The notes under the pieces: generated by a model | The model's database searches: none | Told to the model about the DNA's origin: nothing | What the model saw: only the letters and a program-made list of their open reading frames with translations | Made by a program: the position numbers and the translations under genes | Shown: one piece after another, positions 7,471 to 15,819 of the stretch | Layout: every line of letters starts with the position of its first letter | How positions within the stretch are numbered: the first letter of the stretch is position 1 | Assembly: GCA_910579035.1 (NCBI GenBank) | Contig: CAJTSR010000019.1 | Span: forward strand, 1 to 57,810 | Length of the DNA stretch: 57,810 nt | Direction: 5' to 3' | From: an uncultured Muribaculaceae bacterium | Lineage (GTDB): Bacteria > Bacteroidota > Bacteroidia > Bacteroidales > Muribaculaceae

Positions 7471-8064
7471 TTATTTGGCAGCGGCGGTGTAGCGGCTGTT
7501 GAGGACTTCGATGATATCGGCAGTCACGTTAAGCTCGGGGTTGAAGTAAACGCCCGATTCGCGGAGCAGGATGGCATCGTAGCCCTTGGTGGCGTTGTAT
7601 GCGTTCACGGCGTTCATGATAGAGTCGTTAAGGCGCACCTGTGCCTGGGCTATGGTGTTCTGAATCTGGTTCTGCTGGTTTGTGAGGTGACGGGCAGCGT
7701 CGTTCTGCATCTTCTGCAGTTTCTCTACGTCGGCCTGGAATGAAGCCTCGGAGAGGTATACGTTGTTCTGGCGTTTCTGCTCTATATTGTTGCCGAATTT
7801 CTGTATTTCCTGCTGCTTGGACTGCTCCTGACGGTTGTAGTTGTTCATTAGTCGCTGTCCTTCCTCGGCTATTTCCTTGGCGAGGGTATATGCGCTCATT
7901 ATGGAGTCGGCATCGATATACGCGATTTTAAGTGCGGGAGCGGCAGTGGCTTCGCTGTCGGTGGCCGGAGTGGCCGTGGCGGCCTCTTGCTTGGAGCACG
8001 ATGCTGCGGCAGCAAGGACTGCGCAGGCCATGATTGTCTTTACTGTGAGCGACAGTTTTTTCAT
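7471..8064 (-). CDS. OmpH/Skp-like periplasmic lipoprotein
   Basis: Starting at the ATG at 8064 the protein has 197 residues. A signal peptide ends in a lipobox with Cys23 (AAAASC), so it should be lipid-anchored, unlike the soluble Skp of enterics. After a Thr/Ala-rich linker comes LKIAYIDADSIMSAY, the first strand of OmpH proteins, and then a long Gln-rich coiled coil (about residues 75-150) that would form the tentacle helices. The C-terminus (GYDAILLRESGVYFNPELNVTADII) matches the OmpH body. The likely role is holding outer-membrane barrels during transit. A longer frame starting at 8127 lacks the proper signal peptide. It follows the small membrane-protein gene by 10 bp. Confidence 0.85.
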   Translation of the reverse strand: MKKLSLTVKTIMACAVLAAAASCSKQEAATATPATDSEATAAPALKIAYIDADSIMSAYTLAKEIAEEGQRLMNNYNRQEQSKQQEIQKFGNNIEQKRQNNVYLSEASFQADVEKLQKMQNDAARHLTNQQNQIQNTIAQAQVRLNDSIMNAVNAYNATKGYDAILLRESGVYFNPELNVTADIIEVLNSRYTAAAK

Positions 8065-8074
8065 TATAACTTCG

Positions 8075-8269
8075 TTAATGTGATTTTGATGAATTTTTAT
8101 CGGAATGATTGTCGGAGCCCGAAGCACACCCTATGCCCTTGGCACGCAGCTGAGGCGACGAGCCTACGTGGCCCGACGGGAAACTCGCACCTTTGATAAA
8201 GAGCACTTTGATACCCATGAGCACGACGCAGACGAGTAGCAGGATTATGGCTATAATAACTATTTTCAT
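8075..8269 (-). CDS. conserved small membrane protein
   Basis: The 64-residue product begins with one strongly hydrophobic segment (MKIVIIAIILLLVCVVLMGIKVLF) and continues with a short hydrophilic tail containing GHVGSSPQLRAKGIGCA. I recognise this layout, a TM helix followed by a Gly-His and LRxxGIGCA-type motif, as a small uncharacterised protein common in Bacteroidales. It has a well-formed promoter at 8294-8322 and is followed after 10 bp by the OmpH-like gene, so the two are probably co-transcribed. The ATG at 8269 is chosen because the 9 extra residues of the longer frame precede the -like TM start and add nothing conserved. No function is known to me. Confidence 0.72.
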   Translation of the reverse strand: MKIVIIAIILLLVCVVLMGIKVLFIKGASFPSGHVGSSPQLRAKGIGCASGSDNHSDKNSSKSH

Positions 8270-8293
8270 GGCCTTTCGGGTCAATTGACGCTG

Positions 8294-8322
8294 CAAAGAT
8301 ATATAAAAAGCTCAAAAGCCAA
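8294..8322 (-). promoter_or_regulatory. promoter of the small membrane protein gene
   Basis: On the minus strand TTG (8322-8320) is followed after 18 bp by TATCTTTG (8301-8294), an exact -7 box. Transcription would start near 8290, leaving a leader of about 20 nt before the ATG at 8269. Confidence 0.5.
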
Positions 8323-8402
8323 TACAAAAAACGTGCTAAAGAAAATAAAAACCGCAAGATAGCCTCCGTGCAAGACCTTAATCAAGCATTGTGAACGGCT
8401 TC

Positions 8403-8433
8403 TTGTTATAGCTGATTACTTTTGCTATATTTG
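8403..8433 (+). promoter_or_regulatory. promoter abutting the orphan membrane-protein start
   Basis: TTG at 8403-8405 and TATATTTG at 8426-8433 are 20 bp apart. The -7 box ends 4 bp before the ATG at 8438, so the predicted transcript would have a leader of about 1 nt. Confidence 0.5.
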
Positions 8434-8437
8434 CAGA

Positions 8438-9700
8438 ATGAAAGCTAATAATCTTTGGAAAGTTTATTTCGTTGTATTTCTGCTGTCTGTGGCTGTGATA
8501 GCCTTTTCGTCTGCCGTATTTATAAACACAGCCAAAGAAGACCATAACACCCTTGATAACCTCATAGCGTTCGTTGCCAGTATTTTTTCGATATTGATAG
8601 CATTATTAGCCTATCATATCAGTGTGAAAACTTATGTGTCGATTGACGCGGTTAACGCCATTAGCCGAATGGACGGCAATGTGATGGAGAATGAAAACTA
8701 TCGTACAGGGATATTGTCCCTTATGCGTCAATTTGACGGTGAGGACAGGTCGGCGGCGTGTAATCAGCTTTTGAGCTATCTCAATGCGAATTTCAAAAAG
8801 GAGTCTTTGAATTCAGGTGCCAGACTTGCCGACAGCATTCAGGGAATGATTGACCTAATAGTTTTATTCTCTTTCGTAATCAAACGAGGCCGAGCAAAAC
8901 ATATTGATAGTCAGGTTGCTCGAATTGAGAAGCTCATCGCTACCATCGAGGTGCGTGTGGCCGAGTTTGAATCCCTTAGCGAAGGTTCCTGCATATTGCT
9001 GCGTGAGAGTGTGAAATTGCTCAAAGCTGTCTATAACCATCAGTGCTATTTAAGCGGGCATCATCCCGTCAATGCGCAAACTACGATTCTCGACGTTCGA
9101 GGCGCGATGCTCAAGAATGCCATATCGCGTACCATATATTTTAATTATATGGGCTTGTTCTTTTTGAGTAAAGCGATGGAGGTTATAACATCGTGTATTG
9201 CCGAACGGAGCGGGGAGAGGCTCGAAGCCTTGTCGATCGAAGCGGCTCCACTGCTTCGTTCGCTCCCAAACTCAAAAAGCAAAGATCTCGCCATCCTATA
9301 TTTGAGAGAGGCATCGGACTATTTCGACAAAGCTGCAAGCTCGGTCTCCGACGAATTGCTTTGGAGTGTGTTCATACAGTACAATACTGCCAGAACTCAG
9401 TATCTGCTGTCACTTTTAGGGCTTCACGACAATGACTTATGGCAAACCTCTATTCAGAAAGCGGTAGAAAGTCGCATTAAACTTGTGGCGTTGCTTGATG
9501 ATATTCTTGGCATAAATAGGAATGCTTATTTTCAACGTGCGTTTGCCGACCAATTGAAAATGGCCCAGCTTATGCAAATGAGGCTTCTGATAGCTTCAGG
9601 CGTCCGTTTTGCTCCTGATACAATGCTTCCCGATATCGGTACCGACGAGTTCAATCGTCTAAAAACAATTTTTGAAGACGTGAGCAAACATATTAAGTAG
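8438..9700 (+). CDS. uncharacterised two-TM protein with long helical cytoplasmic domain
   Basis: The 420-residue product opens with two hydrophobic segments (about residues 8-30 and 42-62) that would form a membrane hairpin. The remaining 350 residues are soluble and predicted largely helical, with no Cys/His metal cluster, Walker motif or nuclease signature that I can see. The gene is clearly AT-richer than its neighbours, uses more A/T-ending codons, stands alone on its strand between unrelated genes, and has its own promoter right at the start codon. This suggests horizontal acquisition. I do not recognise the family; a membrane-anchored sensor or effector is possible but unproven. The first ATG is favoured because it precedes the TM hairpin. 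Confidence 0.75.
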   Translation: MKANNLWKVYFVVFLLSVAVIAFSSAVFINTAKEDHNTLDNLIAFVASIFSILIALLAYHISVKTYVSIDAVNAISRMDGNVMENENYRTGILSLMRQFDGEDRSAACNQLLSYLNANFKKESLNSGARLADSIQGMIDLIVLFSFVIKRGRAKHIDSQVARIEKLIATIEVRVAEFESLSEGSCILLRESVKLLKAVYNHQCYLSGHHPVNAQTTILDVRGAMLKNAISRTIYFNYMGLFFLSKAMEVITSCIAERSGERLEALSIEAAPLLRSLPNSKSKDLAILYLREASDYFDKAASSVSDELLWSVFIQYNTARTQYLLSLLGLHDNDLWQTSIQKAVESRIKLVALLDDILGINRNAYFQRAFADQLKMAQLMQMRLLIASGVRFAPDTMLPDIGTDEFNRLKTIFEDVSKHIK

Positions 9701-9839
9701 CGCCGTTTCCTATGTTATTAGAAGTGAAATATTTCGGGATTCGGAAAATAATATGTAATTTAGGGGCATCATACAATGTGCGGCATATGCCCGCATACAT
9801 TGCCAACAAAAGACAAACCACATATTTACAATACACAAT

Positions 9840-11300
9840 ATGACAATCAAAGACCTTAAACCGGCTCTTGTTTTCTCGATTTTCGACGAAATCAACCATG
9901 TGCCGCGTCCATCGAAAAAAGAAGAAAAAATACGCGAATATCTCCTTGATTTCGCCGCACGCAATAATATCGCAGTACGTACCGACGCTATCGGCAACGT
10001 GGTTATGAGCAAGCCTGCCACCCCCGGCAAGGAAGATGCCCCCACCGTGGTTCTGCAGTCGCATATGGACATGGTATGCGAGTCGAACGACAAATCATTC
10101 GACTTCGACACTATGCCTATCAAGACCATCGTCGACGGCGACTGGCTGCGTGCCGACGGCACCACCCTCGGCGCGGACAACGGTATCGGTATGGCCGCGT
10201 CGCTCGCCGTGATGGTCGACAACACTCTCGTGCACGGCCCGGTGGAAGCCCTGTTCACTGTCGATGAGGAAACCGGCCTTACCGGAGCCAACAATCTCGG
10301 CGACGGCATGCTCAGCGGCTCAATCCTGCTCAACCTTGACTCCGAGGACGATGCCGAAATATTCGTGGGCTGCGCCGGTGGCGTTGACACTACCTGCCTG
10401 TTCACATACAAGCGTTCCTGCGCGCCTACCGATTTCCACTATTTCCGCTTCGACATATCGGGCGGCCAGGGCGGTCACTCCGGCGGCGACATTCATCTCG
10501 GACGCGCCAACGCCAACAAGCTTCTCGCCCGCTTCCTCTACAACCTCGGACTGGAACACGAGGTATCGCTCGTTGAAATCGACGGCGGCAACCTGCGCAA
10601 TGCCATTCCCCGCGCGGCATATGCCGTATTCGGCGTGCATACAAGCAACAAGGAGCAGGTCCGCGTGGCTTTCAACAAGTATGTTGCCGATATCGAAAAC
10701 GAATACTCCGGCATAGAGCCCACCCTGAAGTTCGAGCTTGAAAGCACCGACAAGCCCGAATACGCTGTAGACAGCGAAACCACCACGGCTCTTATCGAGT
10801 CGCTGTACTGCGCGCCCCACGGCGTGGTATCGATGAGCCGCGACCTCGAAGGCCTCGTTGAAACCTCGACCAACCTCGCCTCCGTCAAGATGAAGGGCGA
10901 AAACCAGATACTCGTCACCACCTCGCAGCGTTCGTCGGTAGAATCGCGCAAATGGGACATCGCCCGTCAGGTAGAGGCGCTCTTCCGTCTGGCCGGAGCA
11001 GAAGTGACCCACGGCGACGGCTATCCCGGCTGGGCTCCCAATATGAACTCGCCCATTATGCATCTCGCTTCAGACGCTTATGAGGAACTGTACGGCGTGC
11101 GCCCTGCCATCAAGGCTATCCACGCAGGCCTTGAATGCGGACTCTTCCTGCAGAAATACCCGCATCTCGACATGGTTTCGTTCGGCCCGACTTTGCGCGA
11201 CGTTCACTCGCCGTCCGAACGTATGTACATACCTGCCGTAGAGCGCTTCTGGGGACAGCTCACCCGCACGCTCGAGAAGGTGGCCGACCTTAAGAAATAA
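9840..11300 (+). CDS. pepD: aminoacyl-histidine dipeptidase (Xaa-His dipeptidase), M20
   Basis: The 486-residue enzyme has the size and layout of PepD. LQSHMDMVCE (about residues 72-81) supplies the first zinc ligands, LGADNGIGMA (about 115) the bridging Asp, and DEETGLTGA (about 142) the catalytic Glu pair. The C-terminal HAGLECGLF (about 428) supplies the last His region. GGQGGHSGGDIHLGRANA starts the dimerisation domain. It cleaves carnosine-like and other dipeptides in the cytoplasm. The muramidase gene begins about 10 bp downstream, so peptide and wall recycling may be co-expressed. The 139-bp gap upstream holds no clear consensus promoter. Confidence 0.95.
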   Translation: MTIKDLKPALVFSIFDEINHVPRPSKKEEKIREYLLDFAARNNIAVRTDAIGNVVMSKPATPGKEDAPTVVLQSHMDMVCESNDKSFDFDTMPIKTIVDGDWLRADGTTLGADNGIGMAASLAVMVDNTLVHGPVEALFTVDEETGLTGANNLGDGMLSGSILLNLDSEDDAEIFVGCAGGVDTTCLFTYKRSCAPTDFHYFRFDISGGQGGHSGGDIHLGRANANKLLARFLYNLGLEHEVSLVEIDGGNLRNAIPRAAYAVFGVHTSNKEQVRVAFNKYVADIENEYSGIEPTLKFELESTDKPEYAVDSETTTALIESLYCAPHGVVSMSRDLEGLVETSTNLASVKMKGENQILVTTSQRSSVESRKWDIARQVEALFRLAGAEVTHGDGYPGWAPNMNSPIMHLASDAYEELYGVRPAIKAIHAGLECGLFLQKYPHLDMVSFGPTLRDVHSPSERMYIPAVERFWGQLTRTLEKVADLKK

Positions 11301-11310
11301 GCTGTTGCCT

Positions 11311-12114
11311 ATGGGCAAGGCAGCTATAGCTACCATACTTGCACTATCCTCGATGGCCCTCTACGGGGCTGTCGAGGATAGCTCGCAGGTATTTCGTCCC
11401 GAAGGGTTTGCCGTTGAGCCGCCGGAGGAATCCACCGACTCGCTCGACCGCAACATAATGATTATCGAGGGCGATACCATCCACACTTCATTTATAGAGA
11501 TAGCCGACACACTGCACTGCGGCCCGCTTACCGACGACGATTATCGCGCTATTGCCGAGGATCTCGGAGTAGAGTCGGCCGCCATTCGCGCCGTGGTGGA
11601 TATCGAAACCGGCAAGAAACGCAAGGGATTCCATACCGACGGCATGCCGGTGATAAACTTCGATTTGGCCGTGTTCCGCAGGGCTTCCGCCAAGCGCGGC
11701 ATAAATCTGTCGAAATACCAGAAGTCGCACCCGGTGGTCTTTTCCCGCCCGCAGATACGCAAGTACGGGTCGCTGCAGGCCGCCCAGTACGCCCGTCTGG
11801 AATCGGCAATAACTATCGATAGCATTGCCGCCATGGAGAGTACATTTTGGGGTATGTTCCAGATTGGCGGATTCAACTGGAAATTATGCGGAGCCGAATC
11901 GCGCGCCGACTTTGTTGAGCAGATGAAGCGCTCGGAGTATGACCAGCTGCGCCTGTTCGCCAACTATATACGCAATGCCGGCCTGCTTAGGCATCTCAAG
12001 TCAAAGAACTGGGCCGCATTCGCCAAGCGCTACAACGGCCCGGCCTATGCCGCTCGTGGCTACCACACCCGTATGGCCGCCGCCTACCGCCGGCACAAGG
12101 CCGAAGGCCATTAG
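11311..12114 (+). CDS. secreted N-acetylmuramidase (DUF3380 family)
   Basis: The protein (267 residues from the ATG at 11311; a TTG at 11305 is an alternative) has an N-terminal signal peptide ending near ALYGA. After a variable linker it shows the full muramidase fold of the DUF3380/PF11860 type: DDYRAIAEDLGVESAAIRAVVDIE with the likely catalytic Glu near residue 98, MPVINFDLAVFRR, YARLESAITIDSIAAMESTFWGMFQIGGFNW near 165-190, and WAAFAKRYNGPAYA near 240. It should cut glycan strands of peptidoglycan in the periplasm. Family members are often phage endolysins, but the signal peptide and the setting behind pepD argue for a housekeeping wall enzyme. It converges with the next gene, leaving 11 bp. 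Confidence 0.85.
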   Translation: MGKAAIATILALSSMALYGAVEDSSQVFRPEGFAVEPPEESTDSLDRNIMIIEGDTIHTSFIEIADTLHCGPLTDDDYRAIAEDLGVESAAIRAVVDIETGKKRKGFHTDGMPVINFDLAVFRRASAKRGINLSKYQKSHPVVFSRPQIRKYGSLQAAQYARLESAITIDSIAAMESTFWGMFQIGGFNWKLCGAESRADFVEQMKRSEYDQLRLFANYIRNAGLLRHLKSKNWAAFAKRYNGPAYAARGYHTRMAAAYRRHKAEGH

Positions 12115-12125
12115 CCGGAGATAGG

Positions 12126-14660
12126 CTATTGTACGAGTTTGGTGTCGGCGCTGCCGCCGGAAATATAGAGGTTGCGGCGCTTGCTGTCGAACTTTCTGCC
12201 AAAATTGAAATTGTAGGACACGCCGAGTGTTACCATTCGGTAGTTGTCGTTCACCCAATCGCGCGAATATACCTGGTTGGCCGGGATATAATTATGCGAT
12301 GTGTGGCCGTCTTTGTTGAAAATATACCACCACCCGATTTGAAGGTTCAGTCCCTTTGTCGGATTCCAGTCGAACAGCAGCCGGTTTGAAGGTGTGTCTT
12401 TGCTCACACTCATTGCAAAAACCGACGAATTTCTGCCTGCCATAAAGGTAAGACTGCAATTTTTGTAATATCCTGTGACGGAGGCGGAATAATTGAATAA
12501 ATGTTTTTTGAACTCAAAGCCGTGACCATTGCTGATGTTGTAGCTGTGGGTGGCGGTTAGGTTCATCGACAAATGACCGTTGAATATTCCCCGTGCGCCC
12601 GCCGATATCGAATGGTTCAATACGAAATTATTGTTCATATTGACTGGTCTTGTAAGGAACTTGTGGTCGCCTATGTAGGTCGTGTTGTAGTACGACAGGT
12701 GATGGGCGATGTATTGTGATAATTGGAGCTGTGCCCACCATTTGCCTTTGTTGAAATTCAACTGCTGCTGGAAGTTGAATATAGGTGGATTTTTCAAGGA
12801 CGCATTGCCGTTGGTGGTCAGATAGCCGTCGTATTCCTGTTCCATTTCGGTAATGGCCGAAAGAGTGGGATATCCGGGGAAATACGACGCGTAAAAGCTG
12901 AAATTGAACAGTTTGCCTATCGGTGTCCAGAGGTTGATGCTGCTTTGGTTGCGGAATATGGTGCGCTTCTTCGTTATGTTGCTTTGCCTTATGTAGCGCA
13001 GGCCGGTAGATATGCCCATATTCACGTTTTTGAACCTGAAATTGGCGCGGACATTTAAGGAGTTCAATATTTCGTTGTTCAGATATCTTTGGTCGATGCT
13101 GTGGTATAGGTTGCGGCTGCGTGCATAATATCCGTTGTCGCTTACCTCCAGGCGGAAATTATCATTCACGTCGTGAATCCACGAGCCGGTGAGTTTTACA
13201 AAGTTGTAGTGGGTGTTGACAAAAGAAGGATATTTCTCTATCTGCCCGTCGGGCATAGTGTCGTTCAATGTTCTGTCGTAGTCGCGGTTTTGGATCTGCG
13301 TGGTAATTTGCACTTCTATCAAATCGGCTTCGGTCGGAGTGTAGCGCAAGTAGGCGTCGAACAGCGGCGAGTGAGATGTGTTTTTCACGCTGGAATAGCG
13401 GTTGACGTTTCCGAGGTAGCTGTCGCGGCGTGCTTCGTGCGCGGTATTGTGCGAGTCTGTTATCGCATCGTTTACTGTGAAGGAAAGGCTTACTTTCGAC
13501 GATGCGATATAGTTCCAGTAAAAATTAAGATAATGGTTGAAATACTTCATTGTCTTATTGTTACGGCTGTCGATGTTTACAACGAAGTCTTTGCCTGTCA
13601 GTATGTTTTGATACTCGGAATACAGATTCTTGTAATCCCGTCGGTTGGGATTGTATGAGATTGAAAACTCGCTGCGGCCTTTGTTGTATGACGCCGATAT
13701 GCCGCCTGTGGTGAATCCGGCATTGACGGCCTGCGTGAGGTTCACACGCGTGTTTCCGCCGTTGGTGCGTTCTTTCAGCACTATGTTTATCAATCCTACG
13801 GGAATCTCGTTGGTAATGTACTTCTGAGGAACGTCGGTGGTGTATTCAAATTTGGCTATCTTCGATGGGTCGAGCGTAAGCAGATATTGCGAGTCGCGTT
13901 CGATGCCGTCGACAAGTATTATTGGCTTGCGCCCCATTATGGTGACTGAGTGTGTCAACGGATCGACATACAGGGCCGGAATAGGCTGTTGCATCAGCAG
14001 TTGGAATATGTCGGCGGAATGTTCCACTTCGATTTTCGACGGTGTTATGATAAGGGCGTTGTCGCGGTATGATATCGAGTTGTGGACTACGTTTAAGTTG
14101 CGCAGCACGATAGGGTCGGACTCCAGAGTGAAAGTCTTGTTGCCTTCGACAACCATATTCCTTTCGACCCTTCTGAGGCCGATCGCCGATATCTGCACTA
14201 TTGCGTCGCAAGGCATTACGGGAATTACAAAGTATCCGTCGGCATTGCTCACACCGCCTGTGATAAACGATGAGTCGGCAGGGTTGTATATCCGTATGTT
14301 GGCAAATTCCACAGGCTGTCCCGATATATTTCTTATAATCCCGCTGAATTTCGGCAGGTCGTCGTGTATGGCCTCCACAAAGATGTTTTTGCCCGATGTG
14401 CGTATGCTTACCGGGTAGAAGCCGATGCAGGTGCGTATGGCCTCTATCGGCGAGGCATCATCGAACGAGCAGGACACGGGGTATGTTTCGAGCTTGTCGT
14501 ATATGAAGTTGATTTTTACCCTTGAAGATTTTTTTGAGATGTCGGTCAAGGCTTCGGCAAGGTTCGCGCCTTTGTAGGTTCCGTTGATTCTTTCTGCGAA
14601 AGCTGCGTGTAGTGACAGGATTAGAAAGGTGACGGCTGCTATTATTCTGATTCGGTTCAT
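12126..14660 (-). CDS. STN-domain outer-membrane receptor-like beta-barrel protein
   Basis: The 844-residue product has a signal peptide (1-22), then an STN/secretin-like domain (about 23-105; GTYKGANLAEALTDISKKS, FDDASPIEAIRTCIGF). Next comes a carboxypeptidase-regulatory-like beta-sandwich (about 118-200; SGQPVEFANIRIYNPADSSFITGGVSNADGYF), a plug-like segment (about 205-310; GRKPIILVDGIERD) and a long aromatic-rich beta-barrel. I see no SusD partner. The gene overlaps the anti-sigma gene by 4 bp, giving an ECF sigma / anti-sigma / receptor signalling set in which ligand binding outside is passed through the STN domain to the anti-sigma factor. It is AT-richer than the flanking housekeeping genes. 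The ligand is unknown. Confidence 0.8.
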   Translation of the reverse strand: MNRIRIIAAVTFLILSLHAAFAERINGTYKGANLAEALTDISKKSSRVKINFIYDKLETYPVSCSFDDASPIEAIRTCIGFYPVSIRTSGKNIFVEAIHDDLPKFSGIIRNISGQPVEFANIRIYNPADSSFITGGVSNADGYFVIPVMPCDAIVQISAIGLRRVERNMVVEGNKTFTLESDPIVLRNLNVVHNSISYRDNALIITPSKIEVEHSADIFQLLMQQPIPALYVDPLTHSVTIMGRKPIILVDGIERDSQYLLTLDPSKIAKFEYTTDVPQKYITNEIPVGLINIVLKERTNGGNTRVNLTQAVNAGFTTGGISASYNKGRSEFSISYNPNRRDYKNLYSEYQNILTGKDFVVNIDSRNNKTMKYFNHYLNFYWNYIASSKVSLSFTVNDAITDSHNTAHEARRDSYLGNVNRYSSVKNTSHSPLFDAYLRYTPTEADLIEVQITTQIQNRDYDRTLNDTMPDGQIEKYPSFVNTHYNFVKLTGSWIHDVNDNFRLEVSDNGYYARSRNLYHSIDQRYLNNEILNSLNVRANFRFKNVNMGISTGLRYIRQSNITKKRTIFRNQSSINLWTPIGKLFNFSFYASYFPGYPTLSAITEMEQEYDGYLTTNGNASLKNPPIFNFQQQLNFNKGKWWAQLQLSQYIAHHLSYYNTTYIGDHKFLTRPVNMNNNFVLNHSISAGARGIFNGHLSMNLTATHSYNISNGHGFEFKKHLFNYSASVTGYYKNCSLTFMAGRNSSVFAMSVSKDTPSNRLLFDWNPTKGLNLQIGWWYIFNKDGHTSHNYIPANQVYSRDWVNDNYRMVTLGVSYNFNFGRKFDSKRRNLYISGGSADTKLVQ

Positions 14661-15217
14661 TTGATTTCGATATAAGTTGTGTTGTTACGCTCCACTATTT
14701 CAGCCTTTACGGATTCAAAATTGTTCAGGAGTTCTACAAATTCGTTGATGCTCAGGCCGGAGTCAACCTCGAGGTGCATTTTCAAGGAACTCTTTTCGGG
14801 ATTGGCGAAAAGAATTTCCACACCGTATACCGAGCTTACGCGTTTCATTATCGCCTGCAGGCTGCTGTCGAATGTTTCGGACTGTGCGAAAACAGGGACG
14901 GTCTTGGCCGGCTGCGGCTCATTGTTTTCTTCGGGCTTATTGAACGATTTGTTGCCTACAGATACGTATATGCCGCTTGATATTGCGACGGCGAATGCAA
15001 GAGTGGCCGCTGTGAAAAGCCAGCGTTTTCTCATTCGGGTATGTCTTTTATTACGGCGGCTGGATTCTGCTGAGAGCCTTCCTTCCATTTCGCGCCACGC
15101 TTCGTCTACGTCAACAGAAGGAATATCGCAGCATATTCGTGCTATCTTTTCAGAAACAGTCGGGTAATCTTCGTGCTTTTCGATTTTCATTGTTGATGGA
15201 CTTATTTGGTTAGACAT
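14657..15217 (-). CDS. membrane anti-sigma factor with STN-like C-terminus
   Basis: The 186-residue product has a cytoplasmic N-terminus (VDEAWREMEGRL), one TM segment at about residues 66-87 (WLFTAATLAFAVAISSGIYV), and a periplasmic part. Its C-terminal 75 residues (FDSSLQAIMKRVSSVYGVEILFANPEKSSLKMHL) resemble the STN/DUF4974 domain of FecR-type regulators. It would hold the upstream ECF sigma factor at the membrane until the receptor signals. The start at 15217 overlaps the sigma gene by 16 bp; an ATG at 15190, 11 bp after that stop, is equally possible. It overlaps the receptor gene by 4 bp. Confidence 0.8.
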   Translation of the reverse strand: MSNQISPSTMKIEKHEDYPTVSEKIARICCDIPSVDVDEAWREMEGRLSAESSRRNKRHTRMRKRWLFTAATLAFAVAISSGIYVSVGNKSFNKPEENNEPQPAKTVPVFAQSETFDSSLQAIMKRVSSVYGVEILFANPEKSSLKMHLEVDSGLSINEFVELLNNFESVKAEIVERNNTTYIEIK

Positions 15218-15687
15218 TCTCTTAATTTTCGCAGTACATTGACAATGTGCTTGTTGATAGTCGCTCTGCTTACGGCCAGATTGTCGGCGGCCTCGTTGTA
15301 CGACAGGCCGCGCATGTACACAGCCTTGAAAGCGCTTGATGCTTCTTTGCTTATATCGTTGTCAAGTATTTTTTCGATTCTGAGCTTCAGTTCCGTGCGT
15401 TCGCTTTCGTCCTCGCTTTCGTATTCCTCGTTTTGCATTTCGCCAAGAACTATTCGCATTCGCTCGTCCTGGTTCTGAGCCCTGAGCTTGTCGACGACCC
15501 CGTTGAGCACGGCTCGTCGCAGATAGGCCCCGGCATTGTCAGGACACTCGGCTTTCTGCCAAAGGTGCAGCATCGCGTCCTGTACTACGTCGAGGGCATC
15601 GTCGGCTTGGCGCAGACGCAGATATGCCGCCCTGTATAGTGCTTCAAAGTGACTGCGGTAGATTGATTCAAAATGTTCTCGAGTCAT
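15202..15687 (-). CDS. ECF-family RNA polymerase sigma factor
   Basis: The 161-residue protein has the two-domain ECF layout. Sigma region 2 is at about residues 5-70 (FESIYRSHFEALYRAAYLRLRQADDALDVVQDAMLHLW, broken here by no gap), and region 4 at about 105-158 with a helix-turn-helix (LSYNEAADNLAVSRATINKHI). An unusually acidic linker (EEYESEDESERTE) joins them. It starts a three-gene operon with its anti-sigma factor and an outer-membrane receptor, so it most likely transcribes its own operon and a small regulon on an extracellular cue. I could not recognise its promoter in the 130 bp upstream. Confidence 0.9.
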   Translation of the reverse strand: MTREHFESIYRSHFEALYRAAYLRLRQADDALDVVQDAMLHLWQKAECPDNAGAYLRRAVLNGVVDKLRAQNQDERMRIVLGEMQNEEYESEDESERTELKLRIEKILDNDISKEASSAFKAVYMRGLSYNEAADNLAVSRATINKHIVNVLRKLRECLTK

Positions 15688-15767
15688 TTTTTCTCGTTGC
15701 TTTATTCTATTGACGGAGAAAAGGAGGAAATGATTACCGCGTCGGCCACTTTTTTGCAGATATGATG

Positions 15768-15794
15768 AAAAAAGGCCGCGCGGACGCGGCCTTT
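15768..15794 (-). terminator. intrinsic terminator of the GH29 gene
   Basis: A perfect 10-bp stem (15771-15780 with 15785-15794) has a four-base loop and, on the minus strand, is followed by a run of six T. It lies 26 bp past the fucosidase stop. Confidence 0.88.
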
Positions 15795-15819
15795 ATATCC
15801 GGAAGATGCATAAGCATCA

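Noticed and set aside
9780..9795. GGCATATGCC palindrome before pepD as an operator
   Set aside because: The core is only 10 bp, it is not placed relative to a recognisable promoter, and similar short palindromes are expected by chance.
11311..12114. Prophage endolysin
   Set aside because: The muramidase family is shared with phages, but there is a signal peptide, no holin or structural phage genes nearby, and it sits behind pepD.
12126..15687. Polysaccharide-utilisation locus
   Set aside because: Sigma/anti-sigma/receptor genes are present but SusD and linked carbohydrate-active enzymes are not; the adjacent GH29 gene is a separate unit with its own terminator.
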